Source: an uncultured Clostridia bacterium
GTDB taxonomy: Bacteria > Bacillota > Clostridia > Saccharofermentanales > Saccharofermentanaceae
NCBI GenBank assembly: GCA_947167045.1
Contig: CAMVGO010000002.1
Span: 49,088-113,087, forward strand
DNA length: 64,000 nucleotides
Direction of reading: 5' to 3'
Shown: positions 32,019-40,314 of the stretch, piece after piece
How positions within the stretch are numbered: position 1 is the first letter of the stretch
Layout of the letters: every line of letters begins with the position of its first letter
The notes under the pieces: generated by a model
What the model was told of the DNA's origin: nothing
Seen by the model: only the letters and a program-made list of their open reading frames with translations
Databases searched by the model: none
Translations under genes and position numbers: made by a program

Positions 32019-34283
32019 ATGCTGATGAATGAACGCCGCTGCGTTATTACGGGCTTAGGCCTCGTATGCGCTATCGGCAGCGATACTGAAGAGTGTTTTG
32101 AATCAGCACTTAAGGGCAGATCCGGTATTGCTGACGTTAAAGGTTTTGATACCTCCAATTGCTATTCGCATAAGGGTGCGGAAGTACCCCTTACCAATGA
32201 ACAGCTTGCAAAAGGCAGATACGACAGGACCACTGCTCTCGGCATAAAGGCTGCAGGGGAAGCCATGGCTGATGCCGGCATCTCCGCTGATTCGGAAGAT
32301 GCAGCCAAGATAGGCGTTATCCTCGGAAGCTGCATCGCTGGAGCAGCCTGTGTAGAGAAATACTACGTTCAGAAAAGCAAGGGTGAGAAGGGCGATATAG
32401 AAGATCTTAAGGCTATGCCTGCCACGGTCATCGCCGGAAATGTAGCTGACTACTATAACTGCGGAGGCATAACCGCAAACATAGTCAACGCTTGTGCCGC
32501 AGGCACATTGAGCGTTGCCATGGCGATCGACCTCATAAGAGGCGGCAAGGGCGAGATATTCCTTGCCGGCGGATGTGATTCATTCTCTTCGCTCGCTTTC
32601 TCGGGTTTCCATGCCTTAAGGGCTTTGGACTCCAATGATTGCTCACCGTTTAACCACAGCCAGGGCATTACCCTGGGTGAGGGTGCTGGCGTGCTCGTCG
32701 TAGAGAGTTACGAGCATGCGGTTGCAAGAGGCGCCAAGATATACTGTGATGTTCTGGGTTCAGGCGTAAGTTCCGATGCTTATCACATCACAGCCCCCAG
32801 ACCTGACGGCGAAGGCCAGATGAGCGTTATCAGACGTGCCATAAAGAATTCAGGTCTTGATTTTACTGACATAGATTATGTCAATGCACACGGTACGGGA
32901 ACGGCCAAGAACGATGAGTCAGAGTTCCTGTCATTAAGAACATCTTTTGCCGACAACGATCACGTATCAGTCAGTTCGACGAAGTCCATGACCGGCCACT
33001 GCCTCGGCGCAGCAGGTGCTATAGAAGCCGTGTTGACCGTAAAGGCATTAACGGAGTGTAAGCTCCCGCCAACGACGGGTTATTCCGACGAGGATCTCAA
33101 GGTCCTTAAGGAGAAATCCGGCGATATCGATTTTATTGCGAATACTCCCCGCGAGAGAGCTGACGTCAAATATGCGATGTCCAATTCTTTTGCTTTTGGA
33201 GGCAATAATGCGAGCATCGTTTTCGCTAAAGATCCAAATAAGCTCAATCTTCTGTGTCCCAAGCAGGACTTATATGTTACCGGCATCGGCATCGCAGCAG
33301 GTGAGCTCGATGAAGCCACCAACACTTATACAGTTAAGATGGACGGCGATACGTTCAAATCCTACGGTGTAAAGACAGCTTTCTTAAGAAAGCTCGACAG
33401 GCTCTCACAGCTTCAGCTCTTAAGCGGAGTCAAGGCTCTCGAAGATGCCGGCATCACTGTAAACGGAGAAAATGAGGATAAGATCGGAATCTGCATCGGA
33501 ACCACAGACGGACCGATGACCGAGATTGCAAACTTCCAGAAGGAGATAATCAGGGAAGGCATCGAGAAGGGAAGCGCGTTCGCTTTCCCGAACACCGTTT
33601 ACAATGCTGCAGGCGGATACCTGAGCATCTTTACCGGCATCAAGGGTTATAACGTTACCATTGCCAACGGTTTCCAGTCCGGCCTTCAGAGCATCTGCGC
33701 TGCTGCAGGCGCCATCATGTTCGGTTACGAGAACATAATGCTGGCTTCAGGAACGGATGAATGCACTGATATAGACATTGATCTATATAATGACCTTGGT
33801 CTTACCGGCGAAGGCGTGACACTTGGTGAAGGTTCTGTTACATGTGTTATCGAGAAGGATTCCAGCGCGGCGGAAAGAGGCGCAAAGCGTTATGCGAAGA
33901 TCGCCGGCTTCTCTTCCGCGAGAGACACCTCGGGTGACAGGCTGAATAATTCGAGACTTTCAGAGACAGCTCTTACCAAAGTCATTGAAAACGTTTTGGA
34001 AGAAGCAGGTCTTAAGGCCGAAGACATTTCATGCATTTATGGCTTCGGTAACGGAAGCACTAAGCTGGATGATTTTGAGAAGGAAGTTTATAAGAAGATC
34101 TTCGGAGACGGTATCGAAGTAAAACTCATAAAGAAAGAATTCGGTGAAGCAAGAGCTGCATCCGCATCACTCCAGTTCGCAAAACTTGCACAGGATATCC
34201 ATGACGGAAAGTTCGAGAACGGAATAGCTGTCTCATGCGGAACGAGCGCACTCTATTCGGCATTGCTTCTTACAAAGGCGTGA
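32019..34283 (+). CDS. Fused beta-ketoacyl synthase and ketosynthase-like (chain-length-factor-type) protein
   Basis: A 754-residue protein with two thiolase-fold halves. Residues 1-410 are a complete FabF-type ketosynthase: NACAAGTLS with Cys159, VNAHGTGTAKND and KSMTGHCLGAAGA supply the Cys-His-His triad. Residues about 415-754 have the same fold but have lost all three: NGFQSGLQS has Phe552-Gln553 at the nucleophile, IYGFGNGSTKLDD replaces NAHGTGT, and KKEFGEARAASAS replaces the second His. This is the layout of KS-alpha plus KS-beta (chain length factor) of type II polyketide synthases, but fused in one chain. The gene sits between an ACP and a ketoreductase. Product unknown. Confidence 0.85.
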   Translation: MLMNERRCVITGLGLVCAIGSDTEECFESALKGRSGIADVKGFDTSNCYSHKGAEVPLTNEQLAKGRYDRTTALGIKAAGEAMADAGISADSEDAAKIGVILGSCIAGAACVEKYYVQKSKGEKGDIEDLKAMPATVIAGNVADYYNCGGITANIVNACAAGTLSVAMAIDLIRGGKGEIFLAGGCDSFSSLAFSGFHALRALDSNDCSPFNHSQGITLGEGAGVLVVESYEHAVARGAKIYCDVLGSGVSSDAYHITAPRPDGEGQMSVIRRAIKNSGLDFTDIDYVNAHGTGTAKNDESEFLSLRTSFADNDHVSVSSTKSMTGHCLGAAGAIEAVLTVKALTECKLPPTTGYSDEDLKVLKEKSGDIDFIANTPRERADVKYAMSNSFAFGGNNASIVFAKDPNKLNLLCPKQDLYVTGIGIAAGELDEATNTYTVKMDGDTFKSYGVKTAFLRKLDRLSQLQLLSGVKALEDAGITVNGENEDKIGICIGTTDGPMTEIANFQKEIIREGIEKGSAFAFPNTVYNAAGGYLSIFTGIKGYNVTIANGFQSGLQSICAAAGAIMFGYENIMLASGTDECTDIDIDLYNDLGLTGEGVTLGEGSVTCVIEKDSSAAERGAKRYAKIAGFSSARDTSGDRLNNSRLSETALTKVIENVLEEAGLKAEDISCIYGFGNGSTKLDDFEKEVYKKIFGDGIEVKLIKKEFGEARAASASLQFAKLAQDIHDGKFENGIAVSCGTSALYSALLLTKA

Positions 34284-34299
34284 GAAAGAGGACATCAGT

Positions 34300-35034
34300 A
34301 TGAGCAAAACAGCAGTTGTAACAGGCGGCTCAAGAGGAATAGGCAAGGCAATCGCGCTCCGACTCGCTCAGGAAGGCTATGACATAGCCCTCAATTACGC
34401 GAGCAACGATGATGCGGCAAAGGCTGCACAGGAAGAAATCAAGGCTCTCGGCGTAAACTGTGAGATCTACAAGGCAGACACATCCGATATCGCCCAGGTA
34501 AAGGCGATGTTCAAGGAGATCAAGAAGGCTTTTGAGACTATCAATGTCCTTGTAAACAATGCGGGAGTCGTCGATGATGCTTATCTTCTCATGATCAGAC
34601 CGGACTCTCTCGAGAGGAGCCTTTCCATCAACATCAAGGGTTATATCAACTGCGCACAGGCGGCAAGCCTTAAGATGTGTTCTCAAAAGAGCGGAAAGAT
34701 AATCAATGTGTCTTCCGTTAGTTCCATCCTCGCAGTGCCCGGCCAGACCGTCTACAGCGCTACAAAAGGCGCAGTCAATTCCATGACCCAGACGATGGCA
34801 AAAGAGCTCGCTCCCTACGGCATCCAGGTAAATGCCGTAGCTCCCGGATTTGTCGGTACGGACATGATCAAGTCCATCCCCGGCGATCTGGCTGAGAAAT
34901 ATCTTGAGAGCGTTCCCATGAAGAGATTCGGCTCTGCCGAAGATGTTGCCAACTGTGTTGCAAGCCTTGTCAGTGATGCTTTCTCATACATGACAGGCCA
35001 GGTCATTGTCCTTGACGGAGGTCTTAGTCTGTAA
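34300..35034 (+). CDS. fabG: 3-oxoacyl-ACP reductase-type short-chain dehydrogenase (FabG-like)
   Basis: A 244-residue SDR. VVTGGSRGIGKAIAL is the NADP-binding motif; NVLVNNAGV, INVSSVSS and YSATKGAVNSM provide the Asn-Ser-Tyr-Lys set; VAPGFVGTDM and GQVIVLDGGLSL finish the family pattern. It would reduce the keto group formed by the fused ketosynthase, on the neighbouring ACP. A second FabG lies in the main fab operon (43192-43938), so this copy is probably specialised for the 31.7-35.8 kb gene set. The gene follows after 16 bp with a GAAAGAGGACATCAGT site. Confidence 0.92.
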   Translation: MSKTAVVTGGSRGIGKAIALRLAQEGYDIALNYASNDDAAKAAQEEIKALGVNCEIYKADTSDIAQVKAMFKEIKKAFETINVLVNNAGVVDDAYLLMIRPDSLERSLSINIKGYINCAQAASLKMCSQKSGKIINVSSVSSILAVPGQTVYSATKGAVNSMTQTMAKELAPYGIQVNAVAPGFVGTDMIKSIPGDLAEKYLESVPMKRFGSAEDVANCVASLVSDAFSYMTGQVIVLDGGLSL

Positions 35035-35036
35035 AG

Positions 35037-35771
35037 ATGAAAGTACTTATCTTAAACGGCAGTCCCAAGATAGAACGCAGCAACACGCTCAACGTAACGA
35101 ATGCCTTTGTTTCCGGGTTCCCTGAAGGCACGGAAGTCAAAAGGATAGATATCTATGCAAAGGATATTAAGCCCTGCAGAGGCTGCTTTGCATGCTGGGC
35201 ATCTTCTGACGGAACATGCGCCATTAAGGATGACATGGCTGAGATAATCGCTGCCATCAAGGAAGCGGATGTCATCATCGAGAGTTTCCCGCTGTATTTC
35301 TACGGCATGCCTTCACAGCTCAAGGCAGTCACCGACAGATGCCTTTCTCTTGCAGAGCCCTACATGGGCACGAGGTCTGATGACGGCCAGACATTCAACA
35401 AGATGAGAGATCCGTCCATTTTCGAAAAGAAATTCGTCATAATCAGCTCCTGCGGTTATGTGGAACTCGAACCCGTTTATCCTGCACTTCTCGCACAGTA
35501 TGACTTGATCTGCGGCGGAAGAGACAGATATACATGCATCTTATGTCCCATGGGTGAAGTCTTCATGACGGGCAAAGCTAAAAGGCAGATCAGGGTATAT
35601 CTCGACGATCTAAAGAAGGCTGGTGCAGAATATTGTGCCAATGACTTTAAGCTCGATCCCGAGACGATCAGGAAACTACAGATCCCACTCCTTTCACCCG
35701 AGGGATTTGCTAACCTTACAAGTTCCCATTTAAACGAAGGCGGATGGGCTGCGAGCAGATTCGAAAATTAG
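35037..35771 (+). CDS. NAD(P)H-dependent flavin oxidoreductase (flavodoxin-like fold)
   Basis: A 244-residue protein with KVLILNGSPKIERSNTLNV as flavin-phosphate loop, CRGCFACWASSDGTCAIKDD as the cysteine-rich segment common in this family, and SFPLYFYGMPSQLKAVTDRC as the isoalloxazine-binding segment. These belong to the iron-sulphur-flavoprotein/NADPH-dependent FMN reductase group. It starts 2 bp after the ketoreductase stop, so it is part of the same unit and could reduce or oxidise the acyl product. Electron partner and substrate are unknown. A terminator follows. Confidence 0.85.
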   Translation: MKVLILNGSPKIERSNTLNVTNAFVSGFPEGTEVKRIDIYAKDIKPCRGCFACWASSDGTCAIKDDMAEIIAAIKEADVIIESFPLYFYGMPSQLKAVTDRCLSLAEPYMGTRSDDGQTFNKMRDPSIFEKKFVIISSCGYVELEPVYPALLAQYDLICGGRDRYTCILCPMGEVFMTGKAKRQIRVYLDDLKKAGAEYCANDFKLDPETIRKLQIPLLSPEGFANLTSSHLNEGGWAASRFEN

Positions 35772-35776
35772 TCTAA

Positions 35777-35802
35777 AAAAGCCGCGGCCTGCGGCTTTTC
35801 TA
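35777..35802 (+). terminator. Rho-independent terminator closing the ACP/ketosynthase unit
   Basis: AAAAGCCGC pairs with GCGGCTTTT across GGCCT, with TTTTCTATT following. It lies 5 bp after the flavin reductase stop. Confidence 0.88.
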
Positions 35803-35820
35803 TTAATACAAGGAATGATA

Positions 35821-35859
35821 TTTAATTTCAACGCGGAAGGTTACTGCACGAATCTGTAA
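35821..35859 (+). pseudogene. 3'-terminal scar of a lost cell-wall-binding protein gene
   Basis: In frame, this stretch reads FNFNAEGYCTNL and a stop. The intact proteins next door end in NFDAKGYCTNP and KFDAKGYCTNP. Only the last dozen codons remain, directly after the terminator and 24 bp before the next intact gene. It is most simply the end of a deleted paralogue. Confidence 0.8.
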
Positions 35860-35882
35860 AGTTTTCTTCGGAGGCATGGAAA

Positions 35883-37964
35883 ATGAGAAGGTCATTAAAG
35901 CTTTTAGTTACATTTATATCTGTTTTGATCACTGCTTCGTTATTTTCGCTGGCCGTTCTGGCTGACGGAGATTCAGCGACCGGCTGGCAGGAGAAAGACG
36001 GCAAATGGTATTACTACGATGAAGATGGCAAAATGGTAACCGGCTGGCTTTATATTGAAGAAGATGATAGTAGGTATTATCTTCTCCCAACGGGCGAGAT
36101 GGCAACCGGCTGGCAGGAGATTGGTGATGAGTGGTATTACTTTTTCTCTTCTGGCAAGAGGGCAGAAGGTTGGAATAAGATTGCCGGTGAATGGTATTAT
36201 TTTGATTGGTACGGAATGGAGACCGACTGGTCTAAGATTAATAATGAGTGGTATTACTTTTATCCGTCAGGCAAAATGGCTCACGATACAACGGTAGACG
36301 GATTTACGTTTAACTCCCAAGGTTTGATTGAAAGTGCAAAAGGCAGCAATGATTCCTTCGACTGGGAACTTTCCTCCGGCGGTGAATTAACGGTTTATTG
36401 CAGATCAAATACATTGAAAGTTAAGAACAATATTGAGTACGCGGTAATTGTAATAGATTTATCAACCTCTTTGAAAATAAAGAAGGCAGCCGATTCACAA
36501 TATAACAGTATCGAATTGGTCAGCGGTGATTTTGGTGATTTCTATTATCTGAAAACTGTTGACATATCAGTTCCTGTCGCTTCATTAGGAACCTATGCAT
36601 TTGCCGGATGCACAAATCTTGAATCAATAACAATTCCTGATTCAGTTACTTCAATTGGAGCTTATGCATTTCAAAGCTGTGAAAGACTTCAATCAGTAAC
36701 AATTCCAGATTCAGTTACTTCAATTGGAACTTATGCATTTTCTAGTTGTGTAAGCCTCAAATCAATAACTATTCCTGATTCTGTTACAACCTTCGGAAAA
36801 CAGCCCTTTGGCGGGTGCACCAGCCTGAAAACAGTCAATCTTCCCGATTCTCTTGCTGATTACGCTTACAAAGGCTTGCTTGCAGGAACAGGAATAGAAT
36901 CAATAGTTATCCCTTCATCAGTTACTTCGATCGCAGAGGAAGCATTTATAGATTGTGATAGTCTTAGTTCAGTAACGATTCCGGATTCAGTAAAGTCAAT
37001 TGGAAACAGTGCATTTGAAAATTGTGATAGTCTTAGATCAGTAACGATTCCGAATTCAGTAACGTCAATTGGAAAAGGAGCATTTTCAAGTTGTGACTGT
37101 CTGAACACTATTAAGTTATCTGATAATATATCGACTGTACCTGATTGGGCATTCAGTTATTGTCCTAATCTTACAACTGTGTATTTCTCAGCCGGAGTTA
37201 AGCGTGTTTCTGCCGGTGCTTTTTATAAATCTCCAGTTAAAGATATTTATTTTACCGGCACTAAAAATGATTGGGATAAGATAGCAATAACATCTGCTAC
37301 ATATATGCAACGTTACTCTCCAGATGATCCTTATGGTGAACCTGTGGAATTATATGCAGAATCAATGACTGTGCTTTTTAAAGGAACATATATCCATTAT
37401 TTGAAAAATGAGTGGGTACAGGACAGCAAAGGCTGGTGGTATCGTTATTCTGACGGTTCTTATCCTGTATCCCGGTGGGAAAACATAGATAAAAAGTGGT
37501 ATTACTTTGATGCTTCCGGTTACATGGTTACAGGCTGGCAGAAAATAGATAGCAGCTGGTTTTTCTTAAATAGAAACGGTGTTATGCAGACCGGTTGGAT
37601 CGAAGACGGCGGCATATGGTATTACCTGAAATCTTCCGGTGTCATGGCAACAGGGTGGCAAGAGATAGGTGAGATCTGGTACTACTTCGGCACTAACGGG
37701 AAGATGGCAAAAGGTTGGCAGAAGATTGGCAGCAAGGATTATTACTTCAAGTCGAATGGCTCGATGGCTTCTGATGAATATATCGACGGATACTATCTGG
37801 ATAAGAGTGGTGCATGGACATACAAACCGAGATCTTCTTGGAAGAAGAATTCAAAGGGCTGGTACTATCAGGATACGTCCGGATGGTATGCAAAGAACGG
37901 CACTTGGAAGATCGATGGCAAGAACTACAATTTCGATGCTAAAGGCTACTGCACGAATCCGTAA
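35883..37964 (+). CDS. Secreted BspA-type leucine-rich repeat protein with cell-wall-binding repeats
   Basis: A 693-residue surface protein. MRRSLKLLVTFISVLITASL ending SLAVLADG is a signal peptide. Residues about 30-140 contain five choline-binding-type repeats (GWQEKDGKWYYYDEDGKMVT). Residues about 210-470 are BspA/LRR_5 repeats (SITIPDSVTSIGAYAFQSC). Residues about 505-693 hold six or seven more wall-binding repeats and the ending GYCTNP. LRR_5 domains often bind host or polymer ligands; the GW repeats anchor to teichoic-acid or glycan decorations. Base composition is AT-richer than the neighbours. The ATG follows TTCGGAGGCATGGAAA, with GGAGG 10 nt upstream. Confidence 0.9.
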   Translation: MRRSLKLLVTFISVLITASLFSLAVLADGDSATGWQEKDGKWYYYDEDGKMVTGWLYIEEDDSRYYLLPTGEMATGWQEIGDEWYYFFSSGKRAEGWNKIAGEWYYFDWYGMETDWSKINNEWYYFYPSGKMAHDTTVDGFTFNSQGLIESAKGSNDSFDWELSSGGELTVYCRSNTLKVKNNIEYAVIVIDLSTSLKIKKAADSQYNSIELVSGDFGDFYYLKTVDISVPVASLGTYAFAGCTNLESITIPDSVTSIGAYAFQSCERLQSVTIPDSVTSIGTYAFSSCVSLKSITIPDSVTTFGKQPFGGCTSLKTVNLPDSLADYAYKGLLAGTGIESIVIPSSVTSIAEEAFIDCDSLSSVTIPDSVKSIGNSAFENCDSLRSVTIPNSVTSIGKGAFSSCDCLNTIKLSDNISTVPDWAFSYCPNLTTVYFSAGVKRVSAGAFYKSPVKDIYFTGTKNDWDKIAITSATYMQRYSPDDPYGEPVELYAESMTVLFKGTYIHYLKNEWVQDSKGWWYRYSDGSYPVSRWENIDKKWYYFDASGYMVTGWQKIDSSWFFLNRNGVMQTGWIEDGGIWYYLKSSGVMATGWQEIGEIWYYFGTNGKMAKGWQKIGSKDYYFKSNGSMASDEYIDGYYLDKSGAWTYKPRSSWKKNSKGWYYQDTSGWYAKNGTWKIDGKNYNFDAKGYCTNP

Positions 37965-37987
37965 GAAAACTATTTAATTTGACTATG

Positions 37988-38021
37988 GCCGGCTTAGGTG
38001 GATATTTGCCTGAGCCGGTTA
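37988..38021 (+). terminator. Probable Rho-independent terminator
   Basis: GGCCGGCTTAGG pairs with CCTGAGCCGG across GTGGATATTTG, followed by TTATTTATG. The U-tract is interrupted, so it may be leaky. Confidence 0.6.
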
Positions 38022-38166
38022 TTTATGCTTCAGCGACATATGGGATTACTTCGTATTACCGGGTACACCTTTTGTGTTGCAGAAGTTTTGTTCACAACAA
38101 GATAAAAAGATGCGATAATCTGCAAACAGGTAATTCTATATTTTAAAAAGAAAGTTGGAGAGGTTG

Positions 38167-39840
38167 ATGGAAGCAAAAAGTCTTAAGCTCCTTGTATCTG
38201 TTCTTGCTGCGGCATTAGCTATATTTGTGTTCTTTAGTCTTCCCGAGGCAACTGTTACGGTCAATGCCGCTTCGGGAATTGAGATCAATGAGACTAATTT
38301 CCCGGATGAGAATTTCAGAAGTTATGTATCTAAAGAATGTGATAAAGACGGCAACGGTTTCTTAAGTGATTCGGAGATCAGCAAAGTCAAATCTATTTAT
38401 GTTGTATTCTGTTCCATTACAGATATGAAAGGTATTGAATATTTTACTTCCCTTGAATACCTCTATTGTTTCAACAATAAGATCACAAGCCTTGATTTGA
38501 GTAAGAATACCGAACTGAAAGAGCTCAGATGCCACTCCAATAAGCTGACAAGCCTCGATGTTAGTAAGAACACAGCACTGACGGAACTCGTCTGTTCATA
38601 TAACCTGATTACCAGTCTTGATGTGAGCAGGAACATATATTTGAAAGAATTGGATTGCGCGGATCTGAAAGTGTCAAGCCTTGATCTGAGAAGAAATACG
38701 GCTCTGACACATATTGACTGCCATTACAACCAGCTGACCAGCCTTGATGTGAGTAAAAATACCGGTTTAACGTATTTGAATTGTAGTGATAACAAACTTC
38801 AGGAACTTGATCTAAGCAGGAATACCGCTCTGACTTTTTTATCGTGTGAGAAGAATCAGCTTAAAAGTCTTGATCTGAGCCGGAATACTGTGCTGAGGGA
38901 GTTATTATGCTACAACAACCAGCTCTCAGGTCTTGATCTCAGAAAGAATTCCGCATTGAAACAACTGAGGTGTTTCAACAACTCCCTTAAATATCTATTT
39001 ATTGGGGATAACCAGTATTTGCTGGAAGCATTTACGACTGGTGTATATCCTAGAAAATTAACCGGTTTGCCTGATTCAGCTATTTATTATGGACATGATT
39101 TTTCTTCCAGCAGCGACAATGGTTTTATAATCGACCGTTCAGTAACGCTTATTACTGCATACGGCTGGAACAAAATAAACAATAACTGGATATACTTGAA
39201 AGATGATGCAACCATTGCAACAGGCTGGTTCAAGGTCGGCAGCAACTGGTATTACTCTGATGCCAACGGGTTTGTGCAGACCGGTTGGATTAAAGAAGGC
39301 GGCGCCTGGTTCTATTTGAGATCAACGGGTGAGATGGCAACAGGCTGGCAGCAGATATCCGGTGGATGGTATTACTTTGACGTCAACGGAAAGATGAAGA
39401 CCGGCTGGCAGAGGATAGGCGGCAAGGACTACTATTTCAAATCCAACGGTGAAATGGCATCTGATGAATATATCGACGGATACTATCTTGATAAGAACGG
39501 AGTTTGGACTTACAAATACAAAGCTTCATGGAAGTCTGATACCAAGGGCACTTATTTTCAGGATGCCAACGGTTGGTATCCTAAGAACCAGTGGCTTAAG
39601 ATCGATAACAAATGGTATTTCTTCAAACCTGATGGATATATGGCAGTAGAGGAATACTGGAACGGTTACTGGTTCAATACAAACGGCACATGGACTTATA
39701 CTTCAAGAGCAAGTTGGAAGAAGAATTCCAAGGGCTGGTACTATCAGGATACAGCCGGATGGTATGCAAAGAACGGCACCTGGAAGATCGACGGCAAGCT
39801 ATATAAATTTGATGCTAAAGGCTACTGCACGAATCCGTAA
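38167..39840 (+). CDS. Secreted leucine-rich repeat protein with EF-hand-like loop and cell-wall-binding repeats
   Basis: A 557-residue surface protein. LKLLVSVLAAALAIFVFFSL with AAS-type cleavage is a signal peptide. ECDKDGNGFLSDSEI is a DxDGNGxLSxxE calcium-type loop. Residues about 75-290 are 21-22-residue LRR units (LTSLDVSKNTALTELVC), a class different from the BspA repeats of the previous gene. The last ~200 residues contain GW-type wall-binding repeats and end KFDAKGYCTNP. The last ~120 bp are nearly the same as in the previous gene. The ATG at 38167 follows GGAGAGGTTG; the TTG at 38155 in the track is not needed. Confidence 0.9.
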   Translation: MEAKSLKLLVSVLAAALAIFVFFSLPEATVTVNAASGIEINETNFPDENFRSYVSKECDKDGNGFLSDSEISKVKSIYVVFCSITDMKGIEYFTSLEYLYCFNNKITSLDLSKNTELKELRCHSNKLTSLDVSKNTALTELVCSYNLITSLDVSRNIYLKELDCADLKVSSLDLRRNTALTHIDCHYNQLTSLDVSKNTGLTYLNCSDNKLQELDLSRNTALTFLSCEKNQLKSLDLSRNTVLRELLCYNNQLSGLDLRKNSALKQLRCFNNSLKYLFIGDNQYLLEAFTTGVYPRKLTGLPDSAIYYGHDFSSSSDNGFIIDRSVTLITAYGWNKINNNWIYLKDDATIATGWFKVGSNWYYSDANGFVQTGWIKEGGAWFYLRSTGEMATGWQQISGGWYYFDVNGKMKTGWQRIGGKDYYFKSNGEMASDEYIDGYYLDKNGVWTYKYKASWKSDTKGTYFQDANGWYPKNQWLKIDNKWYFFKPDGYMAVEEYWNGYWFNTNGTWTYTSRASWKKNSKGWYYQDTAGWYAKNGTWKIDGKLYKFDAKGYCTNP

Positions 39841-39864
39841 GATTTCTTGCTTTATTGAAGCAGC

Positions 39865-39898
39865 AATTAGGGTTGCGGAAATTTCCGCAACCCTAATT
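39865..39898. terminator. Perfect 34-bp palindromic bidirectional terminator
   Basis: AATTAGGGTTGCGGAAA and its exact complement TTTCCGCAACCCTAATT meet without loop spacing, so each strand can form a 14-15 bp stem with a short A/U loop. It lies between the surface protein gene and the convergent transposase remnant. Confidence 0.85.
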
Positions 39899-39926
39899 AA
39901 TGACTGATAAACACACTGTAAATAGA

Positions 39927-40241
39927 TTATGCTGACTTATTACCGGCAAGCTCTCTGACTTTTTCGATTGAGAGGCCGGAAAACTCTGCAATCTTCTCGA
40001 GTGATAACGAGCCATCATTAATCATCTTTTTAGCATTCTCTATTCTGTCTTTTTCAAGCACGTCATTTTCGGTGATGAATATAACGTAGCACTCCGGAAG
40101 GTCAGTAAATTCATCACCTGGATTAAGGCTGTTTGCATCGATAACGCTCGAGTGATATCTGGCCCGTTTCTTGTGCGGGGTATCCCGCGGGAGCTTTACA
40201 CTTGACAAAAAACGGTACCTGTGAAATACTTTGACAATCAA
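39927..40241 (-). pseudogene. Truncated, internally deleted Rpn/PD-(D/E)XK nuclease family transposase
   Basis: The open frame (104 codons) contains KKRARYHSSVIDANSLNPGD followed by LPECYVIFITENDVL, which is a conserved mid-segment of the Rpn recombination-promoting nuclease family. The N-terminal nuclease half is missing. After ENDVL the frame jumps to EKDRIENAKKMINDGSLSLE and KIAEFSGLSIEKVREL, the usual C-terminal tail, so the section in between has been lost. Intact members are about 280-320 residues. The TTG start in the track lies inside the fabH promoter, so a functional gene is unlikely. It marks a past mobile-element event at the edge of the surface-protein island. Confidence 0.8.
40202..40230 (+). 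promoter_or_regulatory. Promoter of the fabHKDGFZ operon
   Basis: TTGACA (40202-40207) and AATACT (40225-40230) are separated by 17 bp. The leader to fabH is about 80 nt and holds a 15-codon open frame (40265-40312). Confidence 0.6.
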
Positions 40242-40244
40242 ACT
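40228..40244. promoter_or_regulatory. FabT-like operator overlapping the fab promoter
   Basis: ACTTTGACAATCAAACT reads on the other strand as AGTTTGATTGTCAAAGT. The published FabT (MarR family) consensus, ANTTTGATTATCAAANT, is matched at all fixed positions but one. It covers the end of the -10 box, as expected for a repressor site. FabT responds to acyl-ACP in streptococci and relatives. No fabT-like gene is in the window, and an acyl-responsive regulator is inferred. Confidence 0.75.
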
Positions 40245-40314
40245 ATTTAGTTTGGGGAGCCGGCATGTTCATGATCCGGGCTTCTCAAAGGGATAGAATA
40301 AAGAGGTTTTAGTA

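Noticed and set aside
40265-40312. 15-codon leader peptide (MFMIRASQRDRIKRF) before fabH
   Set aside because: It has a GGGGAG site and ends next to the fabH start, but there is no run of regulatory codons and no attenuator hairpin, so it is not called as a gene.
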